A stretch of 64,000 nt of DNA from Sphingomonas lutea. Lineage in GTDB: Bacteria; Pseudomonadota; Alphaproteobacteria; Sphingomonadales; Sphingomonadaceae. Position numbers and translations under genes: made by a program. Positions within the stretch are counted from its first letter, which is position 1. Each line of letters opens with the position of its first letter. This document shows positions 9,000 through 19,465 of this stretch, piece after piece. The notes beneath the pieces were generated by a model. That model had not been told where the DNA came from. It ran no database searches and saw only the letters and a list, made by a program, of their open reading frames with translations. Location of the stretch: NCBI RefSeq assembly GCF_014396785.1, contig NZ_CP060718.1:764501-828500 (forward strand), read 5' to 3'.

Positions 9000-10346
9000 A
9001 TGCTTTCCCCTCAACAAGCGCGCGATATCGCCAGCAATCTCGTCGAGCGCGGAATCGCCGCCGGCGCCACCGCCGCCGACGCGCTTTACATCGGTCACGG
9101 CTCGAACAGCGTGCAAGTGCGGCTCGGCGAGCTCGAAGGAGTCGGCGGTTCGGAGGGCGAGGAGATCGGGCTGCGGCTGTTCGACGGGCAGCGATCGGCG
9201 ACCGTCGCGTCATCCGATCTGTCGGAAGAAGTGCTCGCGACCCTCGTCGATCGCTGCCTCGCCATGGCGCGCGAGGCACCGGAGGATCCGTTCGTCGGCC
9301 TGGCGCCGTCCGATCTCCTGCATCGCGGCGACTTGCCCGCGCTCGATGCCGAGGATGCGTCCGCCCCCACCCCGGACGAGTTGCGCGCGCGCGCCCTTGC
9401 GTGCGAGGCGGCGGCGCTGGCCGTGCCCGGCGTGACGAATTCGAGCGGCGGCGGCGCCAGCGCATCGAGCGCGATCGTCGCCCTCGCCACCTCGGACGGC
9501 TTTGCCGCGGCCTATCGTTCGACCGGGCACGGCTGCTCGGCCGGGGTTATCGCGGGCGAGGGCGCGGGCATGCAGCGCGACCACGCCTGGCACAGCGCGC
9601 GCCATCTCGCGGACCTCGACGATCCCGGCGCAATCGGCAGTCGCGCCGGCGAGCGCGCGGTCGCCCGCCTTGATCCGACGCGGCCCAGGCCGGGCAAATA
9701 TCCGGTGCTGTTCGATCCGCGCGTCGCGCCGTCCCTGCTCGGCCATTTCGCGGGGGCGATCAGCGGTTCGGCGGTTGCCCGCAAAACCAGCTTCCTGCTC
9801 GACAAATTGGGGGAGCAGGTGTTCGCGCCCGGCGTCGAGATCATCGACGATCCCCTACGCGTGCGCGGGCTGCGGTCGCGCCCGTTCGACGGTGAAGGCG
9901 TCGCGGTCCACCGTCAGGCGCTGATCGAGGACGGCAAGCTCACCGGCTGGATGGCTGAGAGTGCATCGGCGAGGCAGCTCGGCATCCCGCCCACCGGCCA
10001 CGCGGCGCGCGGCGCGAGCGGCGCGCCCGGTGCCAGTCCGAGCAATTTCTACATGGCGGCCGGGCCGCGCAGCCGCGAGGAGCTGTTGGCGGCTTTCCCG
10101 GAGGCGGTGCTGATCGTCGAGCTGATCGGGCAGGGCGTGAACCCGGTCACCGGCGACTATAGCCGCGGCGCCGCCGGCTTCATGGTCCGCAATGGCGAGA
10201 TTGCCGAGCCCGTCGCGGAAATCACGATCGCTGCAAACCTGCTCGACATGTTCGCGACGCTCGAGCCCGCCTCGGACCTCGAATTCCGCCGCGGCATGGA
10301 CGCGCCGACGATCATGGTGCCGGAAATGACGGTGGGGGCGGCTTAA
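9000..10346 (+). CDS. pmbA: TldD/PmbA (TldE) family metalloprotease subunit
   Basis: Member of the TldD/TldE family, modulators of DNA gyrase inhibitors that mature or degrade small peptides such as microcin B17 as a TldD-TldE heterodimer. The 448-residue protein shows the PmbA/TldE side of the pair: it lacks the HExxxH zinc motif of TldD but keeps VLFDPRVAPSLLGHF and the C-terminal ELIGQGVNPVTGDYSRGAAGF block. The ATG at 9000 gives the usual N-terminus. A tldD partner is not in the window. Its stop overlaps that of the convergent CoA-binding gene at a shared TTAA. Confidence 0.93.
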   Translation: MLSPQQARDIASNLVERGIAAGATAADALYIGHGSNSVQVRLGELEGVGGSEGEEIGLRLFDGQRSATVASSDLSEEVLATLVDRCLAMAREAPEDPFVGLAPSDLLHRGDLPALDAEDASAPTPDELRARALACEAAALAVPGVTNSSGGGASASSAIVALATSDGFAAAYRSTGHGCSAGVIAGEGAGMQRDHAWHSARHLADLDDPGAIGSRAGERAVARLDPTRPRPGKYPVLFDPRVAPSLLGHFAGAISGSAVARKTSFLLDKLGEQVFAPGVEIIDDPLRVRGLRSRPFDGEGVAVHRQALIEDGKLTGWMAESASARQLGIPPTGHAARGASGAPGASPSNFYMAAGPRSREELLAAFPEAVLIVELIGQGVNPVTGDYSRGAAGFMVRNGEIAEPVAEITIAANLLDMFATLEPASDLEFRRGMDAPTIMVPEMTVGAA

Positions 10347-10780
10347 GCCTCCGTTGTCACCTTCGGCAAACGCAGCCGCGGGATCTCGATTGCCGGGCAG
10401 CGGTCCATCACCACCTTCAGGCCCGCCCCCTCGGCTTTGGCCGCGGCCTCCTCGTTGATCACGCCAAGCTGCATCCACACCGCTTTTGCGCCGACGAAAA
10501 TGGCTTGGTCGACCGCGTCCATCACGGCGTCAGGGCGGCGAAACACATCGACGATATCGATTGGCACACCGATCTGCGACAGCTCCCGCCACACGAACTC
10601 GCCAAGCACATGCTCGCCCGTGATCTGCGGATTCACCGGCAGGATGCGATAGCCATGATCTTGCAGGAAGCGCATGACGCCATACGAAGGGCGGCCGGCG
10701 CGGTCCGATGCGCCGATGACCGCGATATTGCGGGCGCTGGTCAGAAGTTCGGCAATGTCCTCGTCGCGGGTGAGCGGCAT
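10343..10780 (-). CDS. CoA-binding domain protein (YccU-like)
   Basis: Small soluble protein of 145 residues consisting of a single Rossmann-type CoA-binding domain, like E. coli YccU. The nucleotide loop reads AVIGASDRAGRPSYGV (about residues 20-35), and further family blocks are ILPVNP, DIVDVFRR and WMQLGV. The molecular role of these stand-alone domains is not settled. It lies 22 bases downstream of mrp on the same strand, so the two are probably co-transcribed. Confidence 0.9.
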   Translation of the reverse strand: MPLTRDEDIAELLTSARNIAVIGASDRAGRPSYGVMRFLQDHGYRILPVNPQITGEHVLGEFVWRELSQIGVPIDIVDVFRRPDAVMDAVDQAIFVGAKAVWMQLGVINEEAAAKAEGAGLKVVMDRCPAIEIPRLRLPKVTTEA

Positions 10781-10802
10781 GGCACGGTCCTTTCACCAGC
10801 GC

Positions 10803-11738
10803 TCAATGCGTCACGGCGGCCAACAGTTTCGTCGCGATTGCCGCGAAGGCATCGCTGTCCGGACCCGCGCCGGCGGCGGGCGGGCGGCCGGCGTCGGATT
10901 CCTCGCCGATAGCGATCGACAACGGCAAGCGTCCCAGAAAAGGCACGCCCATTTCCGCCGCCGCCGCCTCGGCGCCGCCGGTGCCGAAAGGATGCGAAGC
11001 CTCGCCGCAATGCGGGCAGGCATAGGTCGCCATATTCTCGATGATCCCCAGCACGGGCACGCTCATCTTGTTGAACAGGTCGACCGCGCGCCGCGCGTCG
11101 ATCAGTGACAGGTCTTGCGGGGTCGATACGATGACGGCCCCGGCGGGCCGCGATTTTTGAATGAGCGACAACTGCACGTCGCCGGTCCCGGGCGGCAGGT
11201 CGACCAGCAGCAACTCGGCGTCCGACCAATCGGCTTCCACCAGCTTGGCGAGCGCGCCCGTGGCCATCGGCCCGCGCCAGGCCAGCGCGTGACCGGGCGA
11301 TACCAACTGGCCCAAGGACAGGAACTTGAGGCCGTGCGCGCTGACCGGGATCAGCTGGTCGTTTTCCGCCGTCGGCTTGGCATCGGTGCCGAGCAGGGTC
11401 GGCTGCGATGGGCCATAGACGTCGGCGTCGATCAGTCCGACCTTCTTGCCCATCCGCGCCAGCGCCACGGCGAGGTTGGCGGAGACGGTCGACTTGCCGA
11501 CGCCGCCCTTGCCGCTGCCGATCGCGATGAGGGTGCGGCTCGGCTGGGCGGCGGTCAGCGCGACGCGTGCCTCGGTCACGCCGGCCTGCGCAAGCGCTGC
11601 GGTACGGAGGTCGTCCTCCAGCGATTTTGCCTCGCTTTGGCTGAGGCCGCTGGCGTCGGCGATGATCGTCGCGACCCCGTCCGCGACGCGGTGCGAACGG
11701 ATGCGCTCAGGGTGGGGGAGGGCGGCTCGATCGCTCAC
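10803..11738 (-). CDS. mrp: Mrp/NBP35-family iron-sulfur cluster carrier ATPase
   Basis: P-loop ATPase (ApbC/Mrp) that carries and transfers Fe-S clusters. A short DUF59-like N-terminus precedes the deviant Walker A GKGGVGKST, then DADVYGPSQ, LVDLPPGTGD (Walker B region) and a CPHCG pair of cysteines that bridges the cluster between subunits. A GTG at 11738 gives 311 residues. Longer reading upstream is possible but would run into the divergent hflK start and is Pro/Arg-rich, so I reject it; the start is less certain than the identity. Confidence 0.92.
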   Translation of the reverse strand: MSDRAALPHPERIRSHRVADGVATIIADASGLSQSEAKSLEDDLRTAALAQAGVTEARVALTAAQPSRTLIAIGSGKGGVGKSTVSANLAVALARMGKKVGLIDADVYGPSQPTLLGTDAKPTAENDQLIPVSAHGLKFLSLGQLVSPGHALAWRGPMATGALAKLVEADWSDAELLLVDLPPGTGDVQLSLIQKSRPAGAVIVSTPQDLSLIDARRAVDLFNKMSVPVLGIIENMATYACPHCGEASHPFGTGGAEAAAAEMGVPFLGRLPLSIAIGEESDAGRPPAAGAGPDSDAFAAIATKLLAAVTH

Positions 11739-11811
11739 CGGGCGGGAGATAAGCGCCAACTTGCGGCTTGCCACTGTTTTTCGCGCTTTGGCCTTCCTAT
11801 AGTTGTCAGCG

Positions 11812-12915
11812 ATGAACATTCTCATGGGGTGGGGCGGGCGCATTCGCGGCCTGTTCGCCGACAATAAGGGTCCCTGGGGACCGACTGAGGACGGTGGTTC
11901 CAGCGAACCGCCGTCGAGCGAGGACAAGGGAGGCCCCTGGGGCGGCCCGTCCAATCCCCCGCGCCGCCGCCGTGGTTCGCTCAACACGCCGGGTAACGTC
12001 ACATCGTTCGACGATTTCGTGCAGCGCAGCCGTGCCCGCTTTGGCGGCGGCGGCGGTGCCGGAGGTGGAGGCTTTGGGCGCCCCGACCGGCCGCTGATCA
12101 CCTGGGCCATCATCGCCTTCGTGGTGGCTTGGCTATTGTTCACCTCGATGCATGTGATCTCGCCGGGGCAGCGCGGGGTCGTGACGCAATTCGGGCGCTA
12201 CAGCCATACGCTCGGCCCCGGCGTCGGCTTCACCATGCCTTCGCCGATCAACCGCGTGAACAAGATCGATGTCGAAAACATCCGCAACATCGATCTCGGC
12301 GCGTCCAACACCGAAACCTTGATGCTGACTGGCGACCAGAACATTATCGACATCGCTTATTCGGTGCGCTGGAACATCCGCGATCCGGAGCAATATCTGT
12401 TCGAGCTCGCACAGCCGGACGAGACCATCCGCGAGGTCGCCGAAAGCGCGATGCGCGCGGTCGTCGCCCGGGTCACGCTCGACCAGGCGATGGGCGAATC
12501 GCGCGGCCTTATCGAATCACAGGTGCAGGAAGTGATGCAGCGCGTGCTCGATGCCTATGGCGCGGGCATTTCGATCCAGGGCGTGGCGATCAAGCAGGCC
12601 GATCCGCCGGCCGCGGTCAACGAGGCGTTCAAGGATGTGACCGCTGCCCAGCAGCAGGCGCAAAGCTACATCAACCAGGCCAATGCCTATGCCACTCAGC
12701 TGACCCAGAAAGCCCAGGGCGAGGCCGCGGCGTTCGACAAGGTGTATGAGGAATATCGCCTGGCGCCCGAAGTCACGCGCCGCCGGATGTATTATGAAAC
12801 GATGGAGCGCGTGCTCAAGAAGGTCGACAAGACGATCGTCGAAACGCCGGGCGTGACGCCCTATCTGCCGCTGCCGCAAGTCCAGAAGTCGCAGCCGCAA
12901 GGGGCCAATCAATGA
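11812..12915 (+). CDS. hflK: FtsH protease modulator HflK
   Basis: SPFH/band-7 membrane protein that forms the HflKC cage around FtsH and restrains its access to membrane substrates. A Gly/Pro-rich cytoplasmic N-terminus (about residues 1-85) leads into one transmembrane helix (ITWAIIAFVVAWLLFTS), then the band-7 domain beginning SPGQRGVVTQFGRY, and an Ala/Gln-rich coiled coil ending in a Pro/Gln tail. The ATG at 11812 is used; a TTG nine bases upstream is possible. The stop overlaps the hflC ATG (ATGA). Confidence 0.95.
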   Translation: MNILMGWGGRIRGLFADNKGPWGPTEDGGSSEPPSSEDKGGPWGGPSNPPRRRRGSLNTPGNVTSFDDFVQRSRARFGGGGGAGGGGFGRPDRPLITWAIIAFVVAWLLFTSMHVISPGQRGVVTQFGRYSHTLGPGVGFTMPSPINRVNKIDVENIRNIDLGASNTETLMLTGDQNIIDIAYSVRWNIRDPEQYLFELAQPDETIREVAESAMRAVVARVTLDQAMGESRGLIESQVQEVMQRVLDAYGAGISIQGVAIKQADPPAAVNEAFKDVTAAQQQAQSYINQANAYATQLTQKAQGEAAAFDKVYEEYRLAPEVTRRRMYYETMERVLKKVDKTIVETPGVTPYLPLPQVQKSQPQGANQ

Positions 12916-13748
12916 TCGCTTTCCTTCGCGCTCGTCCAATGGTCGCCGGCGTCACGGCACTGCTGCTGCTGTTCATTCTGTTCAGCAGCTTCCTCATCGT
13001 TCCGGAAACCAAGCAGGCCGTCATCGTCCGCTTCGGCAAGCCCGACCGCATCCTCGGCAACACCACCGCCGGAATCAACTGGCGCATTCCCTTCGCGGAA
13101 AACGTGGTGTGGATCGACAAGCGAGTCCTCGACGTCGACATGGACCGTCAGCAGGTTCTGTCGACCGACCAGCGCCGGCTCGAGGTCGACGCCTTTGCCC
13201 GCTACCGCATCGTCGATCCGCTGCGCATGTACATCAGCGCGCGGAGTGAGGACCGGGTCAGCGATGCGCTGCGCCCGATCCTCGGTTCGGAACTCCGCAA
13301 TGAGCTTGGCAAGCGCCGCTTCGCCGAACTCCTGTCGCCCGAACGCCAGGGCGTGATGGAAAATGTCCGCCGCGGGCTCGATCGTGTCGCGCGGCAATAT
13401 GGCGCGGAAATCATCGATGTGCGCATCAAGAAGGCGGATCTGCCCGACGGCACCCCGCTCCAGTCCGCGTTCGACCGGATGCGCACCGATCGCGAGCAGG
13501 AAGCGCGGTCGATCCGTGCCGAAGGCGCCAAGCGGGCGCAGATCATTCGCGCGGAATCGGATGCCGAAGCGGCACGTGTCTATGCCCAGAGTTTCGGCAA
13601 GGACGCCGATTTCTACGAATTCTATCGCGCGATGCAGTCGTACGAGACGACGTTCATCGGCGATGGAAATGAGCGGCCAGGGGCGACTACCATCATTTTG
13701 TCGCCGGATAACGACTTCCTGAAGGAATTCTCTGGACGTTCGCGCTGA
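12912..13748 (+). CDS. hflC: FtsH protease modulator HflC
   Basis: Partner of HflK in the FtsH-regulating complex, 278 residues. An N-terminal transmembrane helix (about residues 10-27) is followed by the SPFH/band-7 domain, with VPETKQAVIVRFGKPDR at its start, ADLPDGTPLQSAFDRM, and a basic coiled coil (EQEARSIRAEGAKRAQIIRAE). It is coupled to hflK by an ATGA overlap and followed by the deg protease, the usual alphaproteobacterial order. Confidence 0.95.
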   Translation: MIAFLRARPMVAGVTALLLLFILFSSFLIVPETKQAVIVRFGKPDRILGNTTAGINWRIPFAENVVWIDKRVLDVDMDRQQVLSTDQRRLEVDAFARYRIVDPLRMYISARSEDRVSDALRPILGSELRNELGKRRFAELLSPERQGVMENVRRGLDRVARQYGAEIIDVRIKKADLPDGTPLQSAFDRMRTDREQEARSIRAEGAKRAQIIRAESDAEAARVYAQSFGKDADFYEFYRAMQSYETTFIGDGNERPGATTIILSPDNDFLKEFSGRSR

Positions 13749-13845
13749 TCGAGCTGTTCAAAGAGCGTTCAGTCCGCGGCGACATATCCCATTGCGTCCA
13801 GCCCAAATTGATGGAGTATCGAACTTGTCGAAGGAGTCCGGAAAA

Positions 13846-15383
13846 GTGCGCTACGCCTATGGGGTCGCCATGGCCCTGCTGCTTGGGGGACGACATTTTC
13901 GCTAGCGACGGGTGAAGCTGGCGCGCAGGTCGCGCAGAATGCGCCGGCCAACATGGCGCCGCGCGGTGCGCCGATGTCCTTCGCCGATCTGTCAGCGCGG
14001 CTGCAGCCGGCGGTCGTCAACATTTCGACCAAGCAGCGGGTGCCTGTCCGCACGCAAAGCGATCCGTTCGAGGAATTCTTCCGCCGCTTCGATCCGACCC
14101 AGCCGCCCGGCGGTCAGTCGCCGGGGCCGGGCGGTCAGGGCCAGGGCCAGGGTCGCACGCGCGAAACTGGCTCGCTTGGATCGGGCTTCATCATTTCCGC
14201 CGACGGCTATGTCGTCACCAACAACCACCTGATCCAGGGCGCCGGCGGCCAGGGCACGGTCGATACCGTTACCGTCACGCTTCCCGACCGCCGCGAATTC
14301 ACCGCGCGCATCGTTGGCCGCGACGCGACGTCGGACCTTGCCGTGCTCAAGATCGACGGCCGCAACCTGCCGTTCGTGCAATGGGGCGACAGCGCCCGCG
14401 CGCGGGTCGGCGACTGGGTGCTTGCGATCGGCAATCCCTACGGCCTTGGCGGCACCGTCACCGCGGGCATCATTTCCGCGCTGCACCGCGGAATCACCGG
14501 TGTCGGGGCGTACGACCGCTACATCCAGACGGACGCGTCCATCAACATGGGCAATAGCGGCGGTCCGATGTTCGACCTCAACGGCAACGTCATTGGCGTC
14601 AATTCGGCGCTGATCTCGCCGACTGGCGCGTCGGTGGGCATCGGCCTCGCCATTCCGGCCGAGCTTGCCAAGCCGGTGATTGATTCGCTGATGCGCGGCC
14701 AGCGCCCGCAGCGTGGGTATCTCGGCGTCGGTCTTCAGCCGCTCGACGAAAGCCTCGCCCCGTCGCTCGGCTTGCCCAAGGATACGGGTGAAATCGTGCG
14801 CTCGGTCGTGCCCGATGGCCCGGCTGCCCGTGCCGGCCTGCAGCAAGGCGATGTCATCCTCCGCGTCGGCGGCAAGGCCGTCTCGCCCGAGGAAACCGTG
14901 TCCTACCTGATCGCCAACACGCCGGTCGGCTCGCGCGTGCCGCTCGACATCATTCGCGGCGGACGTCGACAGACTGTAACCGTCACCGTCGGCCAGCGCC
15001 CGACCGAAGAGCAGCTGGCGCAGATCGGCGGCGGCGGAGCGACACCGCCAGGCGGGACCGCGCCGGGCACGGTGACACCGCAACGCGCGCTGGGCCTGGG
15101 CCTTGCCGCGCTCACCCCCGAACTGGCGCGCGCGGCCAATCTTCCGGCAGATGCGCGCGGCGTGATCGTCACCGCGGTCGAGCCCGGCAGCGATGCCGCC
15201 GAGGAAGGACTGCAGCGCGGCGACCTGATCGTTTCGATCAACAACACGCCGGTGCGCGCGCCGTCGGATGTCGTCGCCGCGGTGGAAACGGCGCGCCGTG
15301 CGGGCCGCAGCAGCGTGCTGCTGCTGGTTCGGCGCGGGAACGGGCCGGAAGGCTTCTTCGGGATCGACATTAGCGGGCGCTGA
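13846..15383 (+). CDS. Deg/HtrA-family periplasmic serine protease (reading frame broken in the signal peptide)
   Basis: Trypsin-like protease-chaperone of envelope protein quality control. Counting from the in-frame Met at 13953, the triad is His92 (TNNHLI), Asp128 (SDLAVL) and Ser202 (GNSGGP), followed by two PDZ domains: about 475 residues, full family length. That Met has no signal peptide. A good one starts at the GTG at 13846, nine bases after AAGGAG, but is in another frame and ends at a TAG at 13902. Adding one G to the G5 run at 13885-13889 joins the two into VRYAYGVAMALLLGG plus TTFSLATGEAGAQ, a normal signal sequence with cleavage near AGA-Q. I read this as one gene with a one-base deletion. 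Confidence 0.9.
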
Positions 15384-15456
15384 CGCGACGCTTCTCTAGG
15401 TTTGGCTTGCGCTTGGGCGCCTCGTCGGCAAAGTGGGCCGGCGAGGTGACCGGCAT

Positions 15457-17067
15457 ATGAGCGACACTGGGATTTTCATCGGCGCGGCCAGCGGCGGCGC
15501 CAACCCCCAGCAACTCGAACTCACGCGCGCCAACCGCCACGGCCTCATCGCCGGCGCCACCGGCACCGGCAAGACCGTTACGCTCCAGGGCATCGTCGAA
15601 GGCTTTTCCGCGGTTGGCGTTCCGACGTTCGTTGCCGACGTGAAGGGCGACCTCGCCGGGCTGGCGATGGCCGGGTCCCCCACATCCAAGACGCACGAGA
15701 TCTTCGCCGCGCGCGCGCAGGACATTGGTTACGCCGGCTGGCAATATTGCGATTCGCCGGTGCAGCTATGGGATTTGTTTGGGGAGCAGGGGCACCCCAT
15801 CCGCACCACCGCGACCGAGATGGGGCCGCTGCTGCTTGCGCGGCTGATGAACCTCAACGAGGTCCAGGAAGGCGTGCTGACGATCGCCTTTCACGTCGCC
15901 GACAAGGAAGGCTTGACGCTGGTCGATCTCGACGACCTGCAGGCGATGCTCGTCAACGTCGGGGAGCGGGCGGACGAATTGACGCTTGAGTACGGTAATG
16001 TGTCGAAGCCGTCGGTCGGCGCGATCCAGCGCTCGCTGCTGCAACTGCGCAGCCAGGGTGGCGACCATTTCTTCGGCGAACCAGCACTTGAGCTCGAGGA
16101 CTTCCTCAAGATCGACGACAGCGCGCGCGGGGTGGTCAACATCCTCGCCGCGGACAAGTTGATGGCGTCCCCGCGCCTCTATTCGACCTTCCTGCTGTGG
16201 CTGCTGTCCGAACTGTTCGAGCAGCTTCCCGAGATCGGCGACGTGCCCAAGCCCAAGCTCTGCTTCTTCTTCGATGAAGCGCATCTGCTGTTCAACGACG
16301 CGCCCCCGGCGCTGACCGAAAAGGTCGAGCAGGTCGTGCGCCTCATCCGCTCCAAGGGTGTCGGCGTCTATTTCATCACGCAAAACCCGATCGATATTCC
16401 GGACACGGTCGCCGCGCAGCTCAACAACCGCATCCAGCACAAGCTCAACGCCTTCACCCCGCGCGACCAGCAGGCGGTGCGCGCCGCCGCCGACACCTTC
16501 CGCCCCAATCCCGAGATCGACGTCCCCAGCGCGATCACCGAGCTCAAGATTGGCGAGGCCTTGGTCTCTCTACTGCAGCCCGATGGCTCGCCCTCGCCGG
16601 TGCAGCGGACATTGATCAAGCCGCCCTCGTCACGTGTCGGCCCGCTGACCGATCAAGAGCGGCAGGTTCTGCTCAGCACCGACGAGATCGGCAACCGCTA
16701 CGATGCAGCGCTTGACCGCGATTCCGCGCAGGAGATGCTCGCCGCGAAGTCGGCCGAGGCTGCTGCGGCGAGCGCGGCGGCGCAGGCCAAGACCGATGCC
16801 GACCGCCAGGCGGCCGAGCAGGCCAAGGCTGACGCCGCGGCCGAACGCGAGCGCCTGAAGCTTCAGCGCGAGCAGGAGCGGCTCGACGCGCAACGCCAGC
16901 GCCAGCAGGATCAGGCCGATGCCCGGGCCCGGCGCGAGGCGGCTAAGCCGTCGATGACCGACAAGGTGATTCAATCGGCAACGCGCGCCGCCGCAAGCTC
17001 GGTTGGGCGCCAACTCGGCAACCAGATCCTGCGCGGGATCCTCGGCGGCTTGTTCCGCGGTCGCTGA
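15457..17067 (+). CDS. HerA-like (DUF853) P-loop ATPase
   Basis: Cytoplasmic ATPase of the HerA/FtsK superfamily, 536 residues from the ATG at 15457. Walker A reads AGATGTGKTVTLQ near residue 28, Walker B is LCFFFDEAHLLF, and a sensor-like ITQNPIDIPD follows; together these match the DUF853/YjgR group. The C-terminal 120 residues form a highly charged Ala/Gln/Arg coiled coil. YjgR-type proteins are widespread but have no established cellular role; DNA translocation is only inferred from the fold. The gene is followed after 13 bases by the NTF2-like gene. Confidence 0.9.
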   Translation: MSDTGIFIGAASGGANPQQLELTRANRHGLIAGATGTGKTVTLQGIVEGFSAVGVPTFVADVKGDLAGLAMAGSPTSKTHEIFAARAQDIGYAGWQYCDSPVQLWDLFGEQGHPIRTTATEMGPLLLARLMNLNEVQEGVLTIAFHVADKEGLTLVDLDDLQAMLVNVGERADELTLEYGNVSKPSVGAIQRSLLQLRSQGGDHFFGEPALELEDFLKIDDSARGVVNILAADKLMASPRLYSTFLLWLLSELFEQLPEIGDVPKPKLCFFFDEAHLLFNDAPPALTEKVEQVVRLIRSKGVGVYFITQNPIDIPDTVAAQLNNRIQHKLNAFTPRDQQAVRAAADTFRPNPEIDVPSAITELKIGEALVSLLQPDGSPSPVQRTLIKPPSSRVGPLTDQERQVLLSTDEIGNRYDAALDRDSAQEMLAAKSAEAAAASAAAQAKTDADRQAAEQAKADAAAERERLKLQREQERLDAQRQRQQDQADARARREAAKPSMTDKVIQSATRAAASSVGRQLGNQILRGILGGLFRGR

Positions 17068-17080
17068 CGGGAAAGCACCT

Positions 17081-17476
17081 GTGGCCAGGAATAAGTCTTG
17101 CGAACTCATCGAAGCGCTCGAAGCCGAATGGCGCGACGCTTTATGCAGCAAGGACCTCGATCGGCTGCGGACCTTGGTCCATCCCGACTTCACCTTGATC
17201 GGGACGCGGTCGAGTGGGCCGTTCATGATGCACCGCGACGAATGGCTCGACGCGATCGAGCGCCGCGATGTGCATGACATCGACCTGGTCGTTCGGGACG
17301 CGACGGTGCTCGATCACGTCATGATCGGGACGGTGCAAGCCAAATGGCGGCTGAAATATCTCAATCGCGTGATTGAGGATTGCGTGCTGCTGACCGACGT
17401 CTGGGTGCTCGACGAGGGCCGTTGGCGCGCATTGCGGCGCCACTCCACCCCGGCGCCGGGAGGGGATTGGGGCTAA
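17081..17476 (+). CDS. NTF2-like (DUF4440) protein
   Basis: Predicted small soluble cone-fold protein of 131 residues. Typical features are the N-terminal helix with EAEWRDALCSKDLDRLRTLVHPDFTL, a short central HRDEWLDAI segment and a terminal beta meander (VWVLDEGRWRALRRHS). The fold is used both by enzymes and by ligand-binding proteins, and no catalytic set stands out here. A GTG at 17081 is chosen because the preceding frame belongs to the end of the ATPase gene. It sits between that gene and the OPT transporter on the same strand and may be co-transcribed with them. Confidence 0.8.
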   Translation: MARNKSCELIEALEAEWRDALCSKDLDRLRTLVHPDFTLIGTRSSGPFMMHRDEWLDAIERRDVHDIDLVVRDATVLDHVMIGTVQAKWRLKYLNRVIEDCVLLTDVWVLDEGRWRALRRHSTPAPGGDWG

Positions 17477-17488
17477 GAAAGGCCGATC

Positions 17489-19465
17489 ATGGCAACAGAC
17501 GTTCGAATCCTGCGGCCGCGGGATGACATCAATGAGCTGACGCTGCGCGGGATCGTCCTTGGCGCGCTCATCACCCTTGTGTTCACCGCCGCCAATGTCT
17601 ATCTCGGGCTTCGCGCCGGCCTCACCTTTGCGACCTCGATCCCCGCCGCGGTGATCTCGATGGCCGTGTTGAAGGCGTTTCGGGATACGACCATTCAGGA
17701 AAACAACATCGTCCAGACGATCGCCTCGTCGGCGGGGACGCTGAGCGCGATCGTCTTCGTCCTTCCTGGCCTGATCATGGTCGGCTGGTGGACCGGCTTT
17801 CCGTACTGGCTGTCGGTCGCGGTGATTGCGATCGGCGGAATCCTTGGCGTGATGTACTCGGTGCCCCTGCGCCGTGCCCTTGTGACAGGTTCGACGCTGC
17901 CTTACCCCGAGGGCGTCGCCGCCGCGGAGGTTCTCAAGGTCGGCGCTGCGGTCGGCGGAGCAGAAGAGAATAAGCGGGGCCTCTCGGCCATCTCGCTCGG
18001 CGCGGCGGTTGCGTCCGGCTACGTGCTGCTCGCCAAGATGCGCTTCTTCGCGGAGGAAGCCTCGACGACCTTCCGCATCGGCACCGGGGCGACGACGCTC
18101 ACCGCCGGCCTGTCGTTGGCGTATATTGGCGTCGGCCACTTGATCGGACTTGCAGTTGGTCTGGCGATGCTCGCCGGCGTCATCGTCGGCTACCTCATCC
18201 TGCTGCCGATCTTCACCGCCGGTGGGTCGCCGCCCGGGATTGAACTTGGCGATTTCGTCGCGACCATCTTTCGCGAAAAGGTCCGCCTGGTTGGCGCCGG
18301 GACAATCGGCGTGGCTGCAATTTGGACTCTGCTGAAGGTTCTTGGTCCGATCACGCGTGGCCTCAAGGACGCGCTCGCCGCCAACCGGGCCCGCCGCGAA
18401 GCCGGCAATGCGAGCCTACCGATCACCGAGCGCGACCTGCCGATCACCATCGTCGGCGGCACCATCCTGCTGTCGATGGTGCCGATCGCGGCGTTGCTCG
18501 CGGCTTTCGGCAATGTTGCGCCGATCTCTGGAGCGGCGACGAGCACGCTGATCGTCAGTGTTCTCTACATCCTTGTTGCAGGCGTGCTGATCGCTGCGGT
18601 GTGCGGCTACATGGCGGGCCTCATTGGCGCCTCCAACAGTCCGATCTCCGGGGTCGGAATCCTCGCCGTTCTGGGTATTTCTCTATTGCTGGCCGCATTG
18701 TTCCCGGCAGTCGACGGCGATTCAACCCAGGCGCTGATCGCATTTGCGCTGTTCGTCACTGCGCTGGTGTTCGGCATTGCGACCATCTCCAACGACAATC
18801 TCCAGGACTTGAAGACCGGTCAGCTGGTGGCCGCTACGCCGTGGCGGCAGCAGGTGTCGCTGGTGCTGGGCGTGATCTTCGGCGCATTGGTCATTCCGCC
18901 GGTGCTGAACCTTTTGAACGAGACGTTCGGTTTTGCCGGTGCACCCGGTGCCGGCGAGGGTGCCCTGGCGGCGCCGCAGGCCGCGTTAATTTCGACCATC
19001 GCGCAAGGCGTTCTCGGCCGCACGCTGGCGTGGGACCTGATCGGGATCGGGGCCGCGCTCGGCGTGCTTACCATCTTGGTCGATGAAGTGCTTCGCCGGG
19101 GCAAGCGCGCGTCGCTTCCGCCGCTGGCAGTCGGCATGGGAATCTATCTGCCGTTTGCGGTTACGGCGCTGATCATCGTCGGTGCGGTACTCGGCCACAT
19201 CTACAACCGCTGGGCCGCGCGGCAGCCGAACCCGGGCTTTGCCGAACGCATGGGTGTGCTTGCCGCGACCGGCCTGATCGTCGGCGACAGCTTGTTCAAC
19301 GTCGTGTTTGCCGGTCTTGTCGCGGGGTCGGACAACCCCGAAGTGCTGGCCCTCATCGAGGTTGGGCCGTGGCAGATGCCCGTCGGGATTCTCGTCTTCG
19401 CGGGGGCGATCGTCGGCCTCTATGGGTGGACCCGCCGCCGCGCCGCGGAGCCGCTACCCGCCTAG
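17489..19465 (+). CDS. OPT-family oligopeptide transporter
   Basis: Inner-membrane transporter of 658 residues with about 14-16 hydrophobic helices. The start reads [44 protein letters not shown], in which the NxYxGLxxGxT-type pattern is typical of bacterial OPT proteins; [14 protein letters not shown] and [12 protein letters not shown] are also diagnostic. Relatives move di- to pentapeptides or metal-chelate complexes; the substrate cannot be told from sequence. It ends in a four-base convergent overlap with queF. Confidence 0.93.
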   Translation: MATDVRILRPRDDINELTLRGIVLGALITLVFTAANVYLGLRAGLTFATSIPAAVISMAVLKAFRDTTIQENNIVQTIASSAGTLSAIVFVLPGLIMVGWWTGFPYWLSVAVIAIGGILGVMYSVPLRRALVTGSTLPYPEGVAAAEVLKVGAAVGGAEENKRGLSAISLGAAVASGYVLLAKMRFFAEEASTTFRIGTGATTLTAGLSLAYIGVGHLIGLAVGLAMLAGVIVGYLILLPIFTAGGSPPGIELGDFVATIFREKVRLVGAGTIGVAAIWTLLKVLGPITRGLKDALAANRARREAGNASLPITERDLPITIVGGTILLSMVPIAALLAAFGNVAPISGAATSTLIVSVLYILVAGVLIAAVCGYMAGLIGASNSPISGVGILAVLGISLLLAALFPAVDGDSTQALIAFALFVTALVFGIATISNDNLQDLKTGQLVAATPWRQQVSLVLGVIFGALVIPPVLNLLNETFGFAGAPGAGEGALAAPQAALISTIAQGVLGRTLAWDLIGIGAALGVLTILVDEVLRRGKRASLPPLAVGMGIYLPFAVTALIIVGAVLGHIYNRWAARQPNPGFAERMGVLAATGLIVGDSLFNVVFAGLVAGSDNPEVLALIEVGPWQMPVGILVFAGAIVGLYGWTRRRAAEPLPA

